The position numbers were made by a program, and so were the translations under genes. This document shows, piece after piece, positions 43,515 to 51,496 of a DNA stretch of 64,000 bases. The notes below the pieces were generated by a model. The model did no database searches and was not told where the DNA came from. It saw only the letters and a list, made by a program, of their open reading frames with translations. Position 1 is the stretch's first letter; every line of letters begins with the position of its first letter. Origin of the DNA: CAIVAT01 sp037133475 (GTDB taxonomy: Bacteria > Bacteroidota > Bacteroidia > Bacteroidales > FEN-979); assembly GCA_037133475.1 (NCBI GenBank), contig JBAXOB010000007.1:1-64000 (forward strand). Reading direction: 5' to 3'.

Positions 43515-44852
43515 GTGAACCTCCGTGATCTCATAGCGTTTGCCGATGCCGGGAAGATCTTTTCCCGTGCGGATCAAATCCTGCTGGCTGTCAGCGGGGG
43601 CATCGATTCCATGGTGATGGCCCACCTGTTTCACCAGGGAAAATTCCGGTTCGCCATTGCCCACTGCAATTTCGGTTTACGTCGCCGGGAGAGTGAGGAT
43701 GATGCCGAATTTGTGCGAAAAGCTGCATTAAAATGGAAGGTGCCCTTCTTCCTGGAGAAATTTCCCACTGCAGCCTGTGCAGCAGAGCATGGTATTTCGA
43801 TCCAGATGGCTGCAAGGGACTTACGCTATGCATGGTTTGAACAGGTCAGGGCGGAACACCAGTTTGATTTTATTGCCACGGCACACCATCTCGACGACCA
43901 GGTGGAGACGCTCCTGATCAACCTTATCCGTGGAACAGGCATTGCCGGGTTGCACGGAATACCGGTGAAGAGCGGGTCGGTCATCAGGCCCCTGATGTTT
44001 GCATACAGGAAGGATATCGAAGAATATGCCACCCTGAATAAGATCAGCTACCGGATGGATCTTTCCAACCATGAGACGAAATATACCCGTAACAAAATCC
44101 GCCACGAGGTTATCCCCCTGCTGTGCAGCATCAATCCTGAATTCCGGCAGGGCCTGACCGGCAGTATCAGGCGGTTCCAGGTATTTGAGCAGGTTGGAGA
44201 ACAGGCCATCGACACATGGCTGCGTCAACACCAAACCACCGGCGACACAGGCAGTTTCATTGAAATCAGTCGTCTGAAGGGTATTTTCCCAATGGAACCC
44301 TATGTGTGGAAATGGATGTCGGGTTTCGGATTCAATGAAACCCAGGTTACAAACCTGCTGGCCTGCATCGATACGGAGGCCCGGAAAATTTTCACATCTC
44401 CGACACACCGTTTGGTTAAAGAAAGAGGCTGCCTGAGTGTCTCCCCAATCGCACGCGAAGCTCCCGGAAAAGCTCTTGAAATAGGCCTGTTTGTTAAGAA
44501 AAAACAGCTCCGAAAACCGCTTAGCCTCCTGTTTAACAGGATTCCTGACGTCACAGGTTATGAAATTCCCGCTGCCCGGAACATGGCAAGCCTGAATTTT
44601 GACAAACTCCGGTTTCCGCTGCTGGTCAGGAAATGGCAGCCTGGCGACGCATTTTACCCCCTTGGCATGAAGAAGAAGAAAAAGCTGAGCGATTTTTTCA
44701 TTGATCAGAAGTTCACCCTGAAAGAGAAAGAAGAAACCTGGCTGCTTTGTTCCGGCAATGATATCGTATGGATCATCGGTCATCGCATCGACCACCGGTT
44801 CCGGGTAACCCCGGCTACCCGGGAAATCCTGTCGGTGAAATACAGTATTTAA
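43515..44852 (+). CDS. tilS: tRNA(Ile)-lysidine synthase
   Basis: Modifies C34 of the tRNA(Ile) CAU anticodon to lysidine so that it reads AUA. The 445 residues begin at a GTG codon. The PP-loop motif SGGIDS at 27-32 is placed as in other TilS proteins, so the GTG start is well supported; AHCNFGLRRRESEDDAEFV near 50-68 and ATAHHLDDQVETLLINLIRG near 117-136 are the next family motifs. The C-terminal domain is present (residues about 370-445, with FYPLGMKKKKKLSDFFID). Single essential copy in most bacteria. Confidence 0.96.
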   Translation: MNLRDLIAFADAGKIFSRADQILLAVSGGIDSMVMAHLFHQGKFRFAIAHCNFGLRRRESEDDAEFVRKAALKWKVPFFLEKFPTAACAAEHGISIQMAARDLRYAWFEQVRAEHQFDFIATAHHLDDQVETLLINLIRGTGIAGLHGIPVKSGSVIRPLMFAYRKDIEEYATLNKISYRMDLSNHETKYTRNKIRHEVIPLLCSINPEFRQGLTGSIRRFQVFEQVGEQAIDTWLRQHQTTGDTGSFIEISRLKGIFPMEPYVWKWMSGFGFNETQVTNLLACIDTEARKIFTSPTHRLVKERGCLSVSPIAREAPGKALEIGLFVKKKQLRKPLSLLFNRIPDVTGYEIPAARNMASLNFDKLRFPLLVRKWQPGDAFYPLGMKKKKKLSDFFIDQKFTLKEKEETWLLCSGNDIVWIIGHRIDHRFRVTPATREILSVKYSI

Positions 44853-44914
44853 AGGCCGGGCCAGGCATGCAGCCAGAATTTTCCCGGCTGTTAGGGTGGT
44901 ACCATAATTTTCTC

Positions 44915-44922
44915 TAAATTTG
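44915..44922 (+). promoter_or_regulatory. Putative dsbD promoter -7 box
   Basis: TAAATTTG, 20 bases before the ATG. A weak -33 candidate (TTAG at 44891-44894) lies 20 bases upstream of it. Confidence 0.5.
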
Positions 44923-44942
44923 CCCCTCAAAATCTTTTTCGG

Positions 44943-47042
44943 ATGAAAAAAATGGTGATCGGCCTGCTGGCCATGATGTTGTTTCCGCTGTTCTCCTTCT
45001 CGCAGATCCTCGACCCAGTCAAATGGTCTTTCAAGACCGAACAGCTCACACCCGGTGAAGCTACCCTGGTAATTTCGGCAAAGGCGGAAAAGAAATGGCA
45101 CATCTACTCACAGGATATTCCCGACGGAGGCCCGATCCCCACCACCTTCACCTTTGTAAAAAGCGGCTCCTACGAAAAGCTGGGAAAGGTTACGGAAGGG
45201 AAGCCCATTCTTGATAACGATCCGCTGTTCGGCATGACCCTGAAATACTATGCCGAAAAAGCTGTCTTCAAACAAAAGATCAGGGTGCTCAGCAAAAAAG
45301 ATTTCGTAGTTAAAGGCTCCCTGAACTTCATGTGCTGTGATGACAAACAATGCCTCCCACCTAATGATGTTGAATTTGAGTTCTCCGTAAAGGGTAACCC
45401 GGCTGCTGCTGAACCGGCCGTCACCGGCGCTGCCACAGCCCATACAGATTCATTAAAAGCCGATTCAGTCAAAACTGCAGCCATCGCCGTTGCCAAAGCA
45501 GATTCGGGCGCAAGAAAATCGGAGCAGGCAACCCTGGGCAAAACCGCCGCCGACAAGGCAGCCGATCAATCGCTGCTCTGGTTTTTCCTGATCTCGTTTT
45601 TAGCCGGACTTGCCGCCATCATTACCCCCTGCGTCTTCCCGATGATCCCCATGACAGTGACCTTTTTCATGCACGACACCAACAACAAGCGGAAAGCACG
45701 TCTTGAAGCCATTGTTTACGGACTTTCCATCATCGTGATCTATATGTTGCTGGGCGTCCTGGTGGCCGTCACGCTCGGTGCAAATTTCAACAACTTCATC
45801 AGTACCCACTGGATCCCCAATGTATTTTTCTTTGTGATCTTCATGGTATTTGCCGCGTCGTTCCTGGGAATGTTTGAAATAACGCTGCCCAGCTGGATCG
45901 TCAACAAGGCCGACAAACAGGCCGACAAAGGCGGTTACAGCGGTGCATTTTTCATGGCCTTTACCCTTGTCCTGGTCTCGTTTTCCTGCACTGGTCCGAT
46001 CGTTGGAGCCTTGCTGGTTAAATCGGCCGGTGGCGCCCTGATCATGCCGATCATCGGCATGTTTGGCTTTTCGCTGGCCTTTGCCCTGCCTTTCGGATTG
46101 TTTGCCTTTTTCCCATCCTGGCTGCATGGCCTGCCGAAGTCGGGCGGCTGGCTCAATTCCGTCAAGGTCGTTCTCGGTTTCCTGGAACTGGCACTGGGAC
46201 TGAAATTCCTGAGCATTGCCGACCAGACTTACCATTGGCATATCCTCGACCGCGAGGTTTACCTTGCCTTCTGGATCGTGATCTTCTTCCTGATGGGATT
46301 GTACCTGCTGGGAAAACTGAAATTCAACCACGATTCCGACCAGCCCTACATCAGTGTCCCCCGGATACTGCTGGCCATCGTCGTCTTTACCTTCGTTGTT
46401 TATATGATCCCCGGCATGTGGGGAGCCCCGCTGAAGGGACTTTCAGGATACCTGCCCCCGACAACCTACCAGGATTTCGACCTGAATGCCATCATCCAGA
46501 AAGAGGTTGGCACCATTGGGACGGGTGGATCAAACAGCTCCGCCCCCGCTTCTTTGTGTGAAAAACCAAAGTATTCCGATTTTCTCCGCTTACCGCACGG
46601 GCTGGAAGGCTATTTTGATTACAAACAGGCACTTGCCTGCGCCAAAAAGCAGAACAAACCTGTATTTATCGATTTTACCGGCCACGGGTGTGTTAATTGC
46701 CGCCAGATGGAGGCCAACGTATGGTCGGATCCAAAGGTGCTCAAGCGGATGCGCGAGAACTTTATCGTGACGGAGCTCTATGTCGATGATAAAACCGACC
46801 TGCCGGAAAACGAGTGGATCACCTCGAAATATGACCAGAAGGTAAAAAAGACTGTCGGGAAGAAATTTGCCGACCTGCAGATCACCCGGTTTAATGTCAA
46901 TTCGCAGCCCTATTATGTCCTGCTCGATACAGCCGGCAACCTGCTTACCAGCCCGCGCGCCTACGACCTGGATATAGATGCCTTTGTGAAATTCCTGGAT
47001 ACCGGGATGGACAATTTCAGGAAGACATCGAAAACGAAATAG
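44943..47042 (+). CDS. dsbD: Thiol:disulfide interchange protein DsbD
   Basis: Inner-membrane protein of 699 residues that moves reducing power from cytoplasmic thioredoxin to periplasmic proteins. A signal peptide (1-20) precedes an N-terminal DsbD-alpha-like domain (about 25-150; NFMCCDDKQCLPPND near 128-142 holds the Cys pair). A low-complexity linker (150-205) follows, then eight hydrophobic segments (about 210-510; the reactive Cys in ITPCVFPMIPM near 231 and SCTGP near 345). The C-terminal thioredoxin domain has FIDFTGHGCVNCRQMEANVW near 578-597, with the CxxC. All three redox Cys pairs of DsbD are present. Together with the exported peroxidases of this window it fits periplasmic thiol supply. 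Confidence 0.95.
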   Translation: MKKMVIGLLAMMLFPLFSFSQILDPVKWSFKTEQLTPGEATLVISAKAEKKWHIYSQDIPDGGPIPTTFTFVKSGSYEKLGKVTEGKPILDNDPLFGMTLKYYAEKAVFKQKIRVLSKKDFVVKGSLNFMCCDDKQCLPPNDVEFEFSVKGNPAAAEPAVTGAATAHTDSLKADSVKTAAIAVAKADSGARKSEQATLGKTAADKAADQSLLWFFLISFLAGLAAIITPCVFPMIPMTVTFFMHDTNNKRKARLEAIVYGLSIIVIYMLLGVLVAVTLGANFNNFISTHWIPNVFFFVIFMVFAASFLGMFEITLPSWIVNKADKQADKGGYSGAFFMAFTLVLVSFSCTGPIVGALLVKSAGGALIMPIIGMFGFSLAFALPFGLFAFFPSWLHGLPKSGGWLNSVKVVLGFLELALGLKFLSIADQTYHWHILDREVYLAFWIVIFFLMGLYLLGKLKFNHDSDQPYISVPRILLAIVVFTFVVYMIPGMWGAPLKGLSGYLPPTTYQDFDLNAIIQKEVGTIGTGGSNSSAPASLCEKPKYSDFLRLPHGLEGYFDYKQALACAKKQNKPVFIDFTGHGCVNCRQMEANVWSDPKVLKRMRENFIVTELYVDDKTDLPENEWITSKYDQKVKKTVGKKFADLQITRFNVNSQPYYVLLDTAGNLLTSPRAYDLDIDAFVKFLDTGMDNFRKTSKTK

Positions 47043-47496
47043 TCCGGCCAATATCCAGCTACTCTGCCCCTGCCTGTCAGCGGAATTCCACGCTCCCTGA
47101 CACACATCCGTTTTCACAAAGGCCCGGGGGGCAATGGAATTCTCATTTCCGGCGTTTATAAAAACTGAGAAACTCCTCTTCCCGGTTTTCCTGCAAATCA
47201 AGTTGGAACAGGCAATCACTGTAACCTGATGATTTCATCATGCCAGGGGAATTCCCACTGTATTTCCCGGCAATAGATACTGTTTGCCTGGTTGTTAATA
47301 CAAGACCGGTAATCCTGTATGAATCAGTTTCCAAGACAGGTAAATGTTACTCTATTGCCGATTATTAAAAATAATTATTCTTTTTCATATATTTTCATTG
47401 TCCTATTGACTTTTGGATTTCAGGTGTTTATATTTGTAATCATTCTAATTCAATTTAATTTGCATTTAAATTTCAGCCATCTTATAACCTTCAGCC
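47043..47496. other. 454-base gap without a convincing gene
   Basis: The longest gene-free stretch of the window. The first 300 bases are of mixed composition with a 63-codon open frame on the minus strand (47143-47334) that shows no family motif. The last 150 bases are AT-rich and hold the promoter described at 47406-47436. No RNA structure or repeat was recognised. Confidence 0.6.
47406..47436 (+). promoter_or_regulatory. Promoter of the membrane protein/SH3/GH25 genes
   Basis: TTG at 47406-47408 and TATATTTG at 47429-47436 with 20 bases between, a full -7 match, 60 bases before the ATG at 47497. Confidence 0.6.
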
Positions 47497-49008
47497 ATGT
47501 TTAATTCCCCCTTGTTGGATGTTACCATCGGATTGGTATTTATTTTCCTGCTATACAGTTTACTGGCGACCACGATCCATGAGATACTGGCAACGTTACT
47601 CAAACTCAGGTCCCGGATGTTAAAAAGGGCAATCATTGAGGGTATGCTGTCGGATACGCCCACCGATAGCATCTGGGCAAGCATAAGGAGCGGTATAACC
47701 AATTTTTTCAACCGGTTCAGAACCTCTGAGCAAGAGGTGAAGGCAGAATATAAAACGCTGTTAAATTGGGTTTTATCACTTCCTGTTATTCGGAATATTG
47801 CAGCTTTTATAAAAGGTAACGGCAACCGTCCTGTAAAATCCGGGCTCGGATACCAATTTTTCGACCATCCGCTGATTAAAAATTATGGTTCCAGCCGGAT
47901 CTTCCCCCTGCCCTCCTATATCCCGACAAAGAATTTCTCGACCGTACTGATTGATGTGCTGAAACAGGACTTCGTTGTAAAAACCAGGGAGATTGCCGTT
48001 TCAAAGTTGCCGGCCGACGCCACCGACGAACAAATCATGGCAGTCATGCAGACCCTGGGTGCCGGAACTGATATTTCAAAAATCACGGAGTTGCTTGATT
48101 TTTATGGCAGGCACTATGCTACCGTTACACCTGCAAAGGCCCTTGTTGAAAAGGATACTTTGCAGATCCTGCAGATGCACCTGACAAACAGTGTCAATAA
48201 TCTTGAAATTTTCTCCAATAAAATCGAAGGATGGTATGATGACACCATGGACCGTGTTTCCGGCTGGTATAAACGACAGTCGCAATTCATCCTCCTGTCG
48301 ATCGGACTCTGCCTGGCGGTCATGTTTAACGTGGATGTTATCAAGGTGGCGGACAGGCTCTCGGTGGATAAGGATGCAAGGGACAAACTGGTGCAGATGG
48401 CCATCCAGGCATCCGACAAATACAAGGATGATCCCAGGGTTAAGAATTTAATGACGGACAATGGTATCAAGGCCAAAGATACGCTCACAGTCAATAATCT
48501 TTTCAATGAATACCAGGCAAAGGCAGATTCGGCCAAAAAAATGCTTGACGGAGATGTAAAGGCTTCGAATGAAATCCTTGCAGTTGGCTGGGGCGATTAT
48601 GGCATTGACCGGTTCAAAGCCAGGGTTCTTGCCAGGCACCAGATCTTTGTTCCGAATAAATTCTGGAAAACCCATAAAAGCGCAAAACTGGACAGCTGCC
48701 TGAACCTTGCTTTCATCGTTCTTTGCAAGGAACACTGGATCAGGTATAACAGTACCGTTCATAACGTCTGTTATGTCCTCAATGAATCTGCGCACTGGAA
48801 TAAAATCCTTGGATTTCTGCTCCTTGCTTTTGCCGTCTCCCTGGGAGCCCCGTTCTGGTTTGACATGCTCAACAAGGTGATCAAACTGAGGTCTTCCGGG
48901 GTAAAACAGGATTCAGCCACTACCCCTTCACCCGGTAACGCGGCCAAAGCGACTACTGCTTCTGTCAACGTAAATGCACAGGATACCGGAGGTCAGGCCG
49001 GTGGATAG
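47497..49008 (+). CDS. Uncharacterised membrane protein
   Basis: Protein of 503 residues that I do not recognise. It has an N-terminal membrane helix (about 9-27, GLVFIFLLYSLLATTIHEIL), a soluble region (30-260), a second helix (about 263-283, FILLSIGLCLAVMFNVDVI), a further soluble region (285-425) and a third helix (about 430-452, LGFLLLAFAVSLGAPFWFDM). The conserved-looking motif GWYDDTMDRVSGWYKRQSQF (245-264) precedes the middle helix, and LGAPFWFDMLNKVI the end of the last. The final 40 residues are a Thr/Ala/Gly-rich low-complexity tail. The gene has its own promoter and is followed after 17 bases by an SH3-like small protein and then a GH25 lysozyme lacking a signal peptide. A shared function is possible. 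Confidence 0.8.
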   Translation: MFNSPLLDVTIGLVFIFLLYSLLATTIHEILATLLKLRSRMLKRAIIEGMLSDTPTDSIWASIRSGITNFFNRFRTSEQEVKAEYKTLLNWVLSLPVIRNIAAFIKGNGNRPVKSGLGYQFFDHPLIKNYGSSRIFPLPSYIPTKNFSTVLIDVLKQDFVVKTREIAVSKLPADATDEQIMAVMQTLGAGTDISKITELLDFYGRHYATVTPAKALVEKDTLQILQMHLTNSVNNLEIFSNKIEGWYDDTMDRVSGWYKRQSQFILLSIGLCLAVMFNVDVIKVADRLSVDKDARDKLVQMAIQASDKYKDDPRVKNLMTDNGIKAKDTLTVNNLFNEYQAKADSAKKMLDGDVKASNEILAVGWGDYGIDRFKARVLARHQIFVPNKFWKTHKSAKLDSCLNLAFIVLCKEHWIRYNSTVHNVCYVLNESAHWNKILGFLLLAFAVSLGAPFWFDMLNKVIKLRSSGVKQDSATTPSPGNAAKATTASVNVNAQDTGGQAGG

Positions 49009-49025
49009 TTTGCCCCACTTATCAA

Positions 49026-49304
49026 TTGAAGAAACGGAAGTTCCCGGCTGCCAGTTTCACTGACAAACCAGACATTGCCGGCTTTAAAAGGAATCGATTT
49101 ACCTTCCTGGGAGAAATTGTTCCTGAAAAGGTCAATTCGCGCGGAAAACGGTATAAAATAGGGGATGGTTTTCATTATTGGGGGGCGGAAGTACCGCAAC
49201 TTCTGTGGTTCAGCCTCCCCGAGGAGGTAATAATTCCTGGAAATTTTGCTTCGGGCAGGGAACTGACCGGGGCGGGCATGATCAAACAATTCACTAATTT
49301 TTAA
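49026..49304 (+). CDS. Small SH3-like protein
   Basis: Protein of 92 residues, basic at the start (MKKRKFPAASFTDK) and without signal peptide. The middle, GEIVPEKVNSRGKRYKIGDG then FHYWGAEV, is like the end of the short SH3-type domains found beside peptidoglycan or cell-wall enzymes, where a W/Y-W-G-G/A motif closes the fold. The C-terminal part ends LTGAGMIKQFTNF. It lies 17 bases after the membrane protein and 18 before GH25, reads on the same strand, and its shadow on the other strand has no better coding look, so I accept it as real. The SH3 call is from pattern only. Confidence 0.5.
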   Translation: MKKRKFPAASFTDKPDIAGFKRNRFTFLGEIVPEKVNSRGKRYKIGDGFHYWGAEVPQLLWFSLPEEVIIPGNFASGRELTGAGMIKQFTNF

Positions 49305-49322
49305 CCACTTAAACCTGAAAAT

Positions 49323-49961
49323 ATGTATAACGGCGTTATCGACATCTCTCATCACAACACCATAAGAAGCTTCAGCGACGCGAAGCAGGACGGGATCATG
49401 GGTATCTTTCACAAGGCGACGCAGGGTTTCACCTACTTTGACCCAACCTTCATCCAGAACCGCGATGCTATCCAGGGAGCTGGATTATGGTTCGGGGCAT
49501 ATCATTTCGGGGTGGCAGGCGATCCTGTGGCACAGGCTGATTTCTTCCTTTCGAAGGTTGGCAAGGATACCCTGATGGTACTGGATTTTGAACCAAACCC
49601 CCAGGGCCAGGACATGAGCCTGGCCGAAGCAGAACAGTTTGTAAATCATATCTGGCAGATGACCGGACGATATCCCGGGCTCTATTCAGGACATACCATC
49701 AAGGAGTCATTGGCAGCCGCGGGAATCACCCAGCCGGGCCAGACCGAACTTTCGAACTGCTGGCTGTGGATTGCCCAGTATACCACCGCACCGGGACCCA
49801 TGATCCCCAAGGTATGGAATGACTGGACCCTGTGGCAATATACCGACGGTGCTTCCGGTAATCCTCCCTATGAAGTCAATGGCATCGGCCGCTGCGACCG
49901 CGACTTGTTCAACGGAACCAGCGATGCACTGGCTGATTTCTGGTCAGCCAATGGCGGATGA
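49323..49961 (+). CDS. Glycoside hydrolase family 25 lysozyme, no signal peptide
   Basis: Predicted N-acetylmuramidase of 212 residues forming a single GH25 barrel. GVIDISHHNTIRSF at 4-17 holds the first acidic residue (Asp7), IFHKATQGFTYFDPTF at 28-43 the second strand, WFGAYHFGVAGDP at 56-68 the third, LMVLDFEPNPQGQ at 84-96 the Asp-x-Glu catalytic pair (Asp88, Glu90) and WTLWQYTDG at about 168-176 the last strand motif. No signal peptide or lipobox precedes the domain, so the enzyme would remain in the cytoplasm unless exported by another route, as phage endolysins and effector muramidases are. It ends with an 18-base tail-to-tail overlap with the dipeptidase gene. Confidence 0.9.
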   Translation: MYNGVIDISHHNTIRSFSDAKQDGIMGIFHKATQGFTYFDPTFIQNRDAIQGAGLWFGAYHFGVAGDPVAQADFFLSKVGKDTLMVLDFEPNPQGQDMSLAEAEQFVNHIWQMTGRYPGLYSGHTIKESLAAAGITQPGQTELSNCWLWIAQYTTAPGPMIPKVWNDWTLWQYTDGASGNPPYEVNGIGRCDRDLFNGTSDALADFWSANGG

Positions 49962-51335
49962 TGAGCCGGGCGACAGCGCTGCAAAGTTGTGATAGAAACA
50001 GGTGATGGTCTCAATTCCCTTGAAGAAATTCTCAAGGGGGTAACTTTCATTGGGTGAATGACAGGCATCCGATTCCAGACCAAATCCCAGCAGGATGGTT
50101 TTTACGCCGAGCACCTCTTCAAAATCGGCAATGATCGGGATACTGCCCCCGCTGCGGACCGGGATCGGTTTTTTCCCGAGCATGGTTTCTATCGCCATGC
50201 TGGCAGCCTGGTAGGCTATGGTATCGATGGGCGACACATAGGCCTGTCCGCCATGCAGCATCTCCACCCTTACCTTTACCGAACCGGGAGCAATTTCCAT
50301 GAAGTGTTTTTCAAAAAGCCGGCCGATTTTCTGGTAGTCCTGGTCAGGGACGAGACGCATGGAAATTTTCGCCCACGCTTTTGATGGCAGCACCGTTTTG
50401 GTGCCTTCGGCCGTGTATCCTCCCCAGATCCCGTTAACATCAAGGGTGGGACGAATGCCGGTGCGCTCTTTAGCCGAAAAGCCATCCTCTCCGTAAAGTT
50501 CATCAACACCCAGGTTTTTCATATAACCAGCCTCATCAAAGGGAGCCCTGGCCATCTCATCCCGCTCCTGGCGGCTGATCTCCACCACATCGTCATAGAA
50601 ACCAGGGATGGTGATCCGTCCATGGTCGTCGGTCAGCGAGGCAATCATCTTTGCCAGGGCATTGATGGGATTGGCAACCGCACCCCCGAAAATTCCCGAA
50701 TGCAGGTCGATGTTCGGACCTGTGACCTCGACCTGCATGTAGGTCAGTCCTCTTAATCCCACGGTTATGGATGGGTTCTCCAACCCGATCATTCCCGTAT
50801 CTGAAACCAGGATGATGTCCGATTTCAGCATCTCCCTATATTTCCGGCAGAAGGGGCCGATATTCATGGAGCCCACCTCCTCCTCCCCTTCAATCATAAA
50901 TTTCACATTGCAGGGAAGGGTCCTGGTGCGGACCATCAGTTCAAAGGCCTTGGCATGCATAAAGGATTGTCCCTTGTCGTCATCGGCGCCACGGGCATAG
51001 ATCCTGCCATCCCGGACCTCCGGTTTGAAAGGTGGCGATTCCCATAATTCAACAGGATCGACCGGCATGACATCATAATGACCATAAACCAGGATCGTCG
51101 GCAGGGAAAGGTCGATGATCTTTTCACCGTAGACAATCGGGTTACCCTCCGTGGCAAAGATCTCGCTTTTATCACAGCCCGCCTCACGCAGCGACTTCCT
51201 CCAGTATTCGGCAGCCCTGATCATATCATCCTTGTGCCCTGGTTCTGAACTTATCGACGGGATCCGGATCAACCCGAAAAGCTCTTGTAAAAACCGGTCC
51301 CGGTTTTCAGCAATGTACTGTTTAGCCTCTTCCAT
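49944..51335 (-). CDS. M20 family dipeptidase
   Basis: Metallopeptidase of 463 residues for dipeptides or similar substrates. Zinc-site motifs are present: LVYGHYDVMPVDP at about 82-94 (His, Asp), YARGADDDKGQ at about 113-123 (bridging Asp), EGEEEVGSMNIG at about 149-160 (catalytic and metal-binding Glu), LVSDTGMIG near 175 and a C-terminal His in DACHSPNESYPLENF near 430-444. The dimerisation domain (about 195-350) includes DLHSGIFGGAVANP. No signal peptide, so cytoplasmic. It is convergent with the GH25 gene and diverges from sucA. Confidence 0.93.
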   Translation of the reverse strand: MEEAKQYIAENRDRFLQELFGLIRIPSISSEPGHKDDMIRAAEYWRKSLREAGCDKSEIFATEGNPIVYGEKIIDLSLPTILVYGHYDVMPVDPVELWESPPFKPEVRDGRIYARGADDDKGQSFMHAKAFELMVRTRTLPCNVKFMIEGEEEVGSMNIGPFCRKYREMLKSDIILVSDTGMIGLENPSITVGLRGLTYMQVEVTGPNIDLHSGIFGGAVANPINALAKMIASLTDDHGRITIPGFYDDVVEISRQERDEMARAPFDEAGYMKNLGVDELYGEDGFSAKERTGIRPTLDVNGIWGGYTAEGTKTVLPSKAWAKISMRLVPDQDYQKIGRLFEKHFMEIAPGSVKVRVEMLHGGQAYVSPIDTIAYQAASMAIETMLGKKPIPVRSGGSIPIIADFEEVLGVKTILLGFGLESDACHSPNESYPLENFFKGIETITCFYHNFAALSPGSSSAIG

Positions 51336-51441
51336 ACGTTTCTTTTATAATAACTGCAAAGGTAATATTTTATATTTTTCTGTCCTGATGCAGCATTAAA
51401 TGATCCGGAATGCCCAGATGACCCTCGGTTCTGATATCGAA

Positions 51442-51473
51442 TTGCCGGTTTTAACCATTTATCAGTATCTTTG
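51442..51473 (+). promoter_or_regulatory. sucA promoter
   Basis: TTG at 51442-51444 and TATCTTTG at 51466-51473 with 21 bases between, 23 bases before the sucA ATG. Confidence 0.65.
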
Positions 51474-51496
51474 AAACCCAAAAGACCCGAATTAAG

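Noticed and set aside
43821..45101. 426-codon minus-strand open frame opposite tilS
   Set aside because: It covers tilS and the start of dsbD antisense; both sense genes are secure, so this is a shadow.
47143..47334. 63-codon minus-strand open frame in the 454-base gap
   Set aside because: No motif, no promoter box or start context, and its position between two plus-strand genes gives no support.
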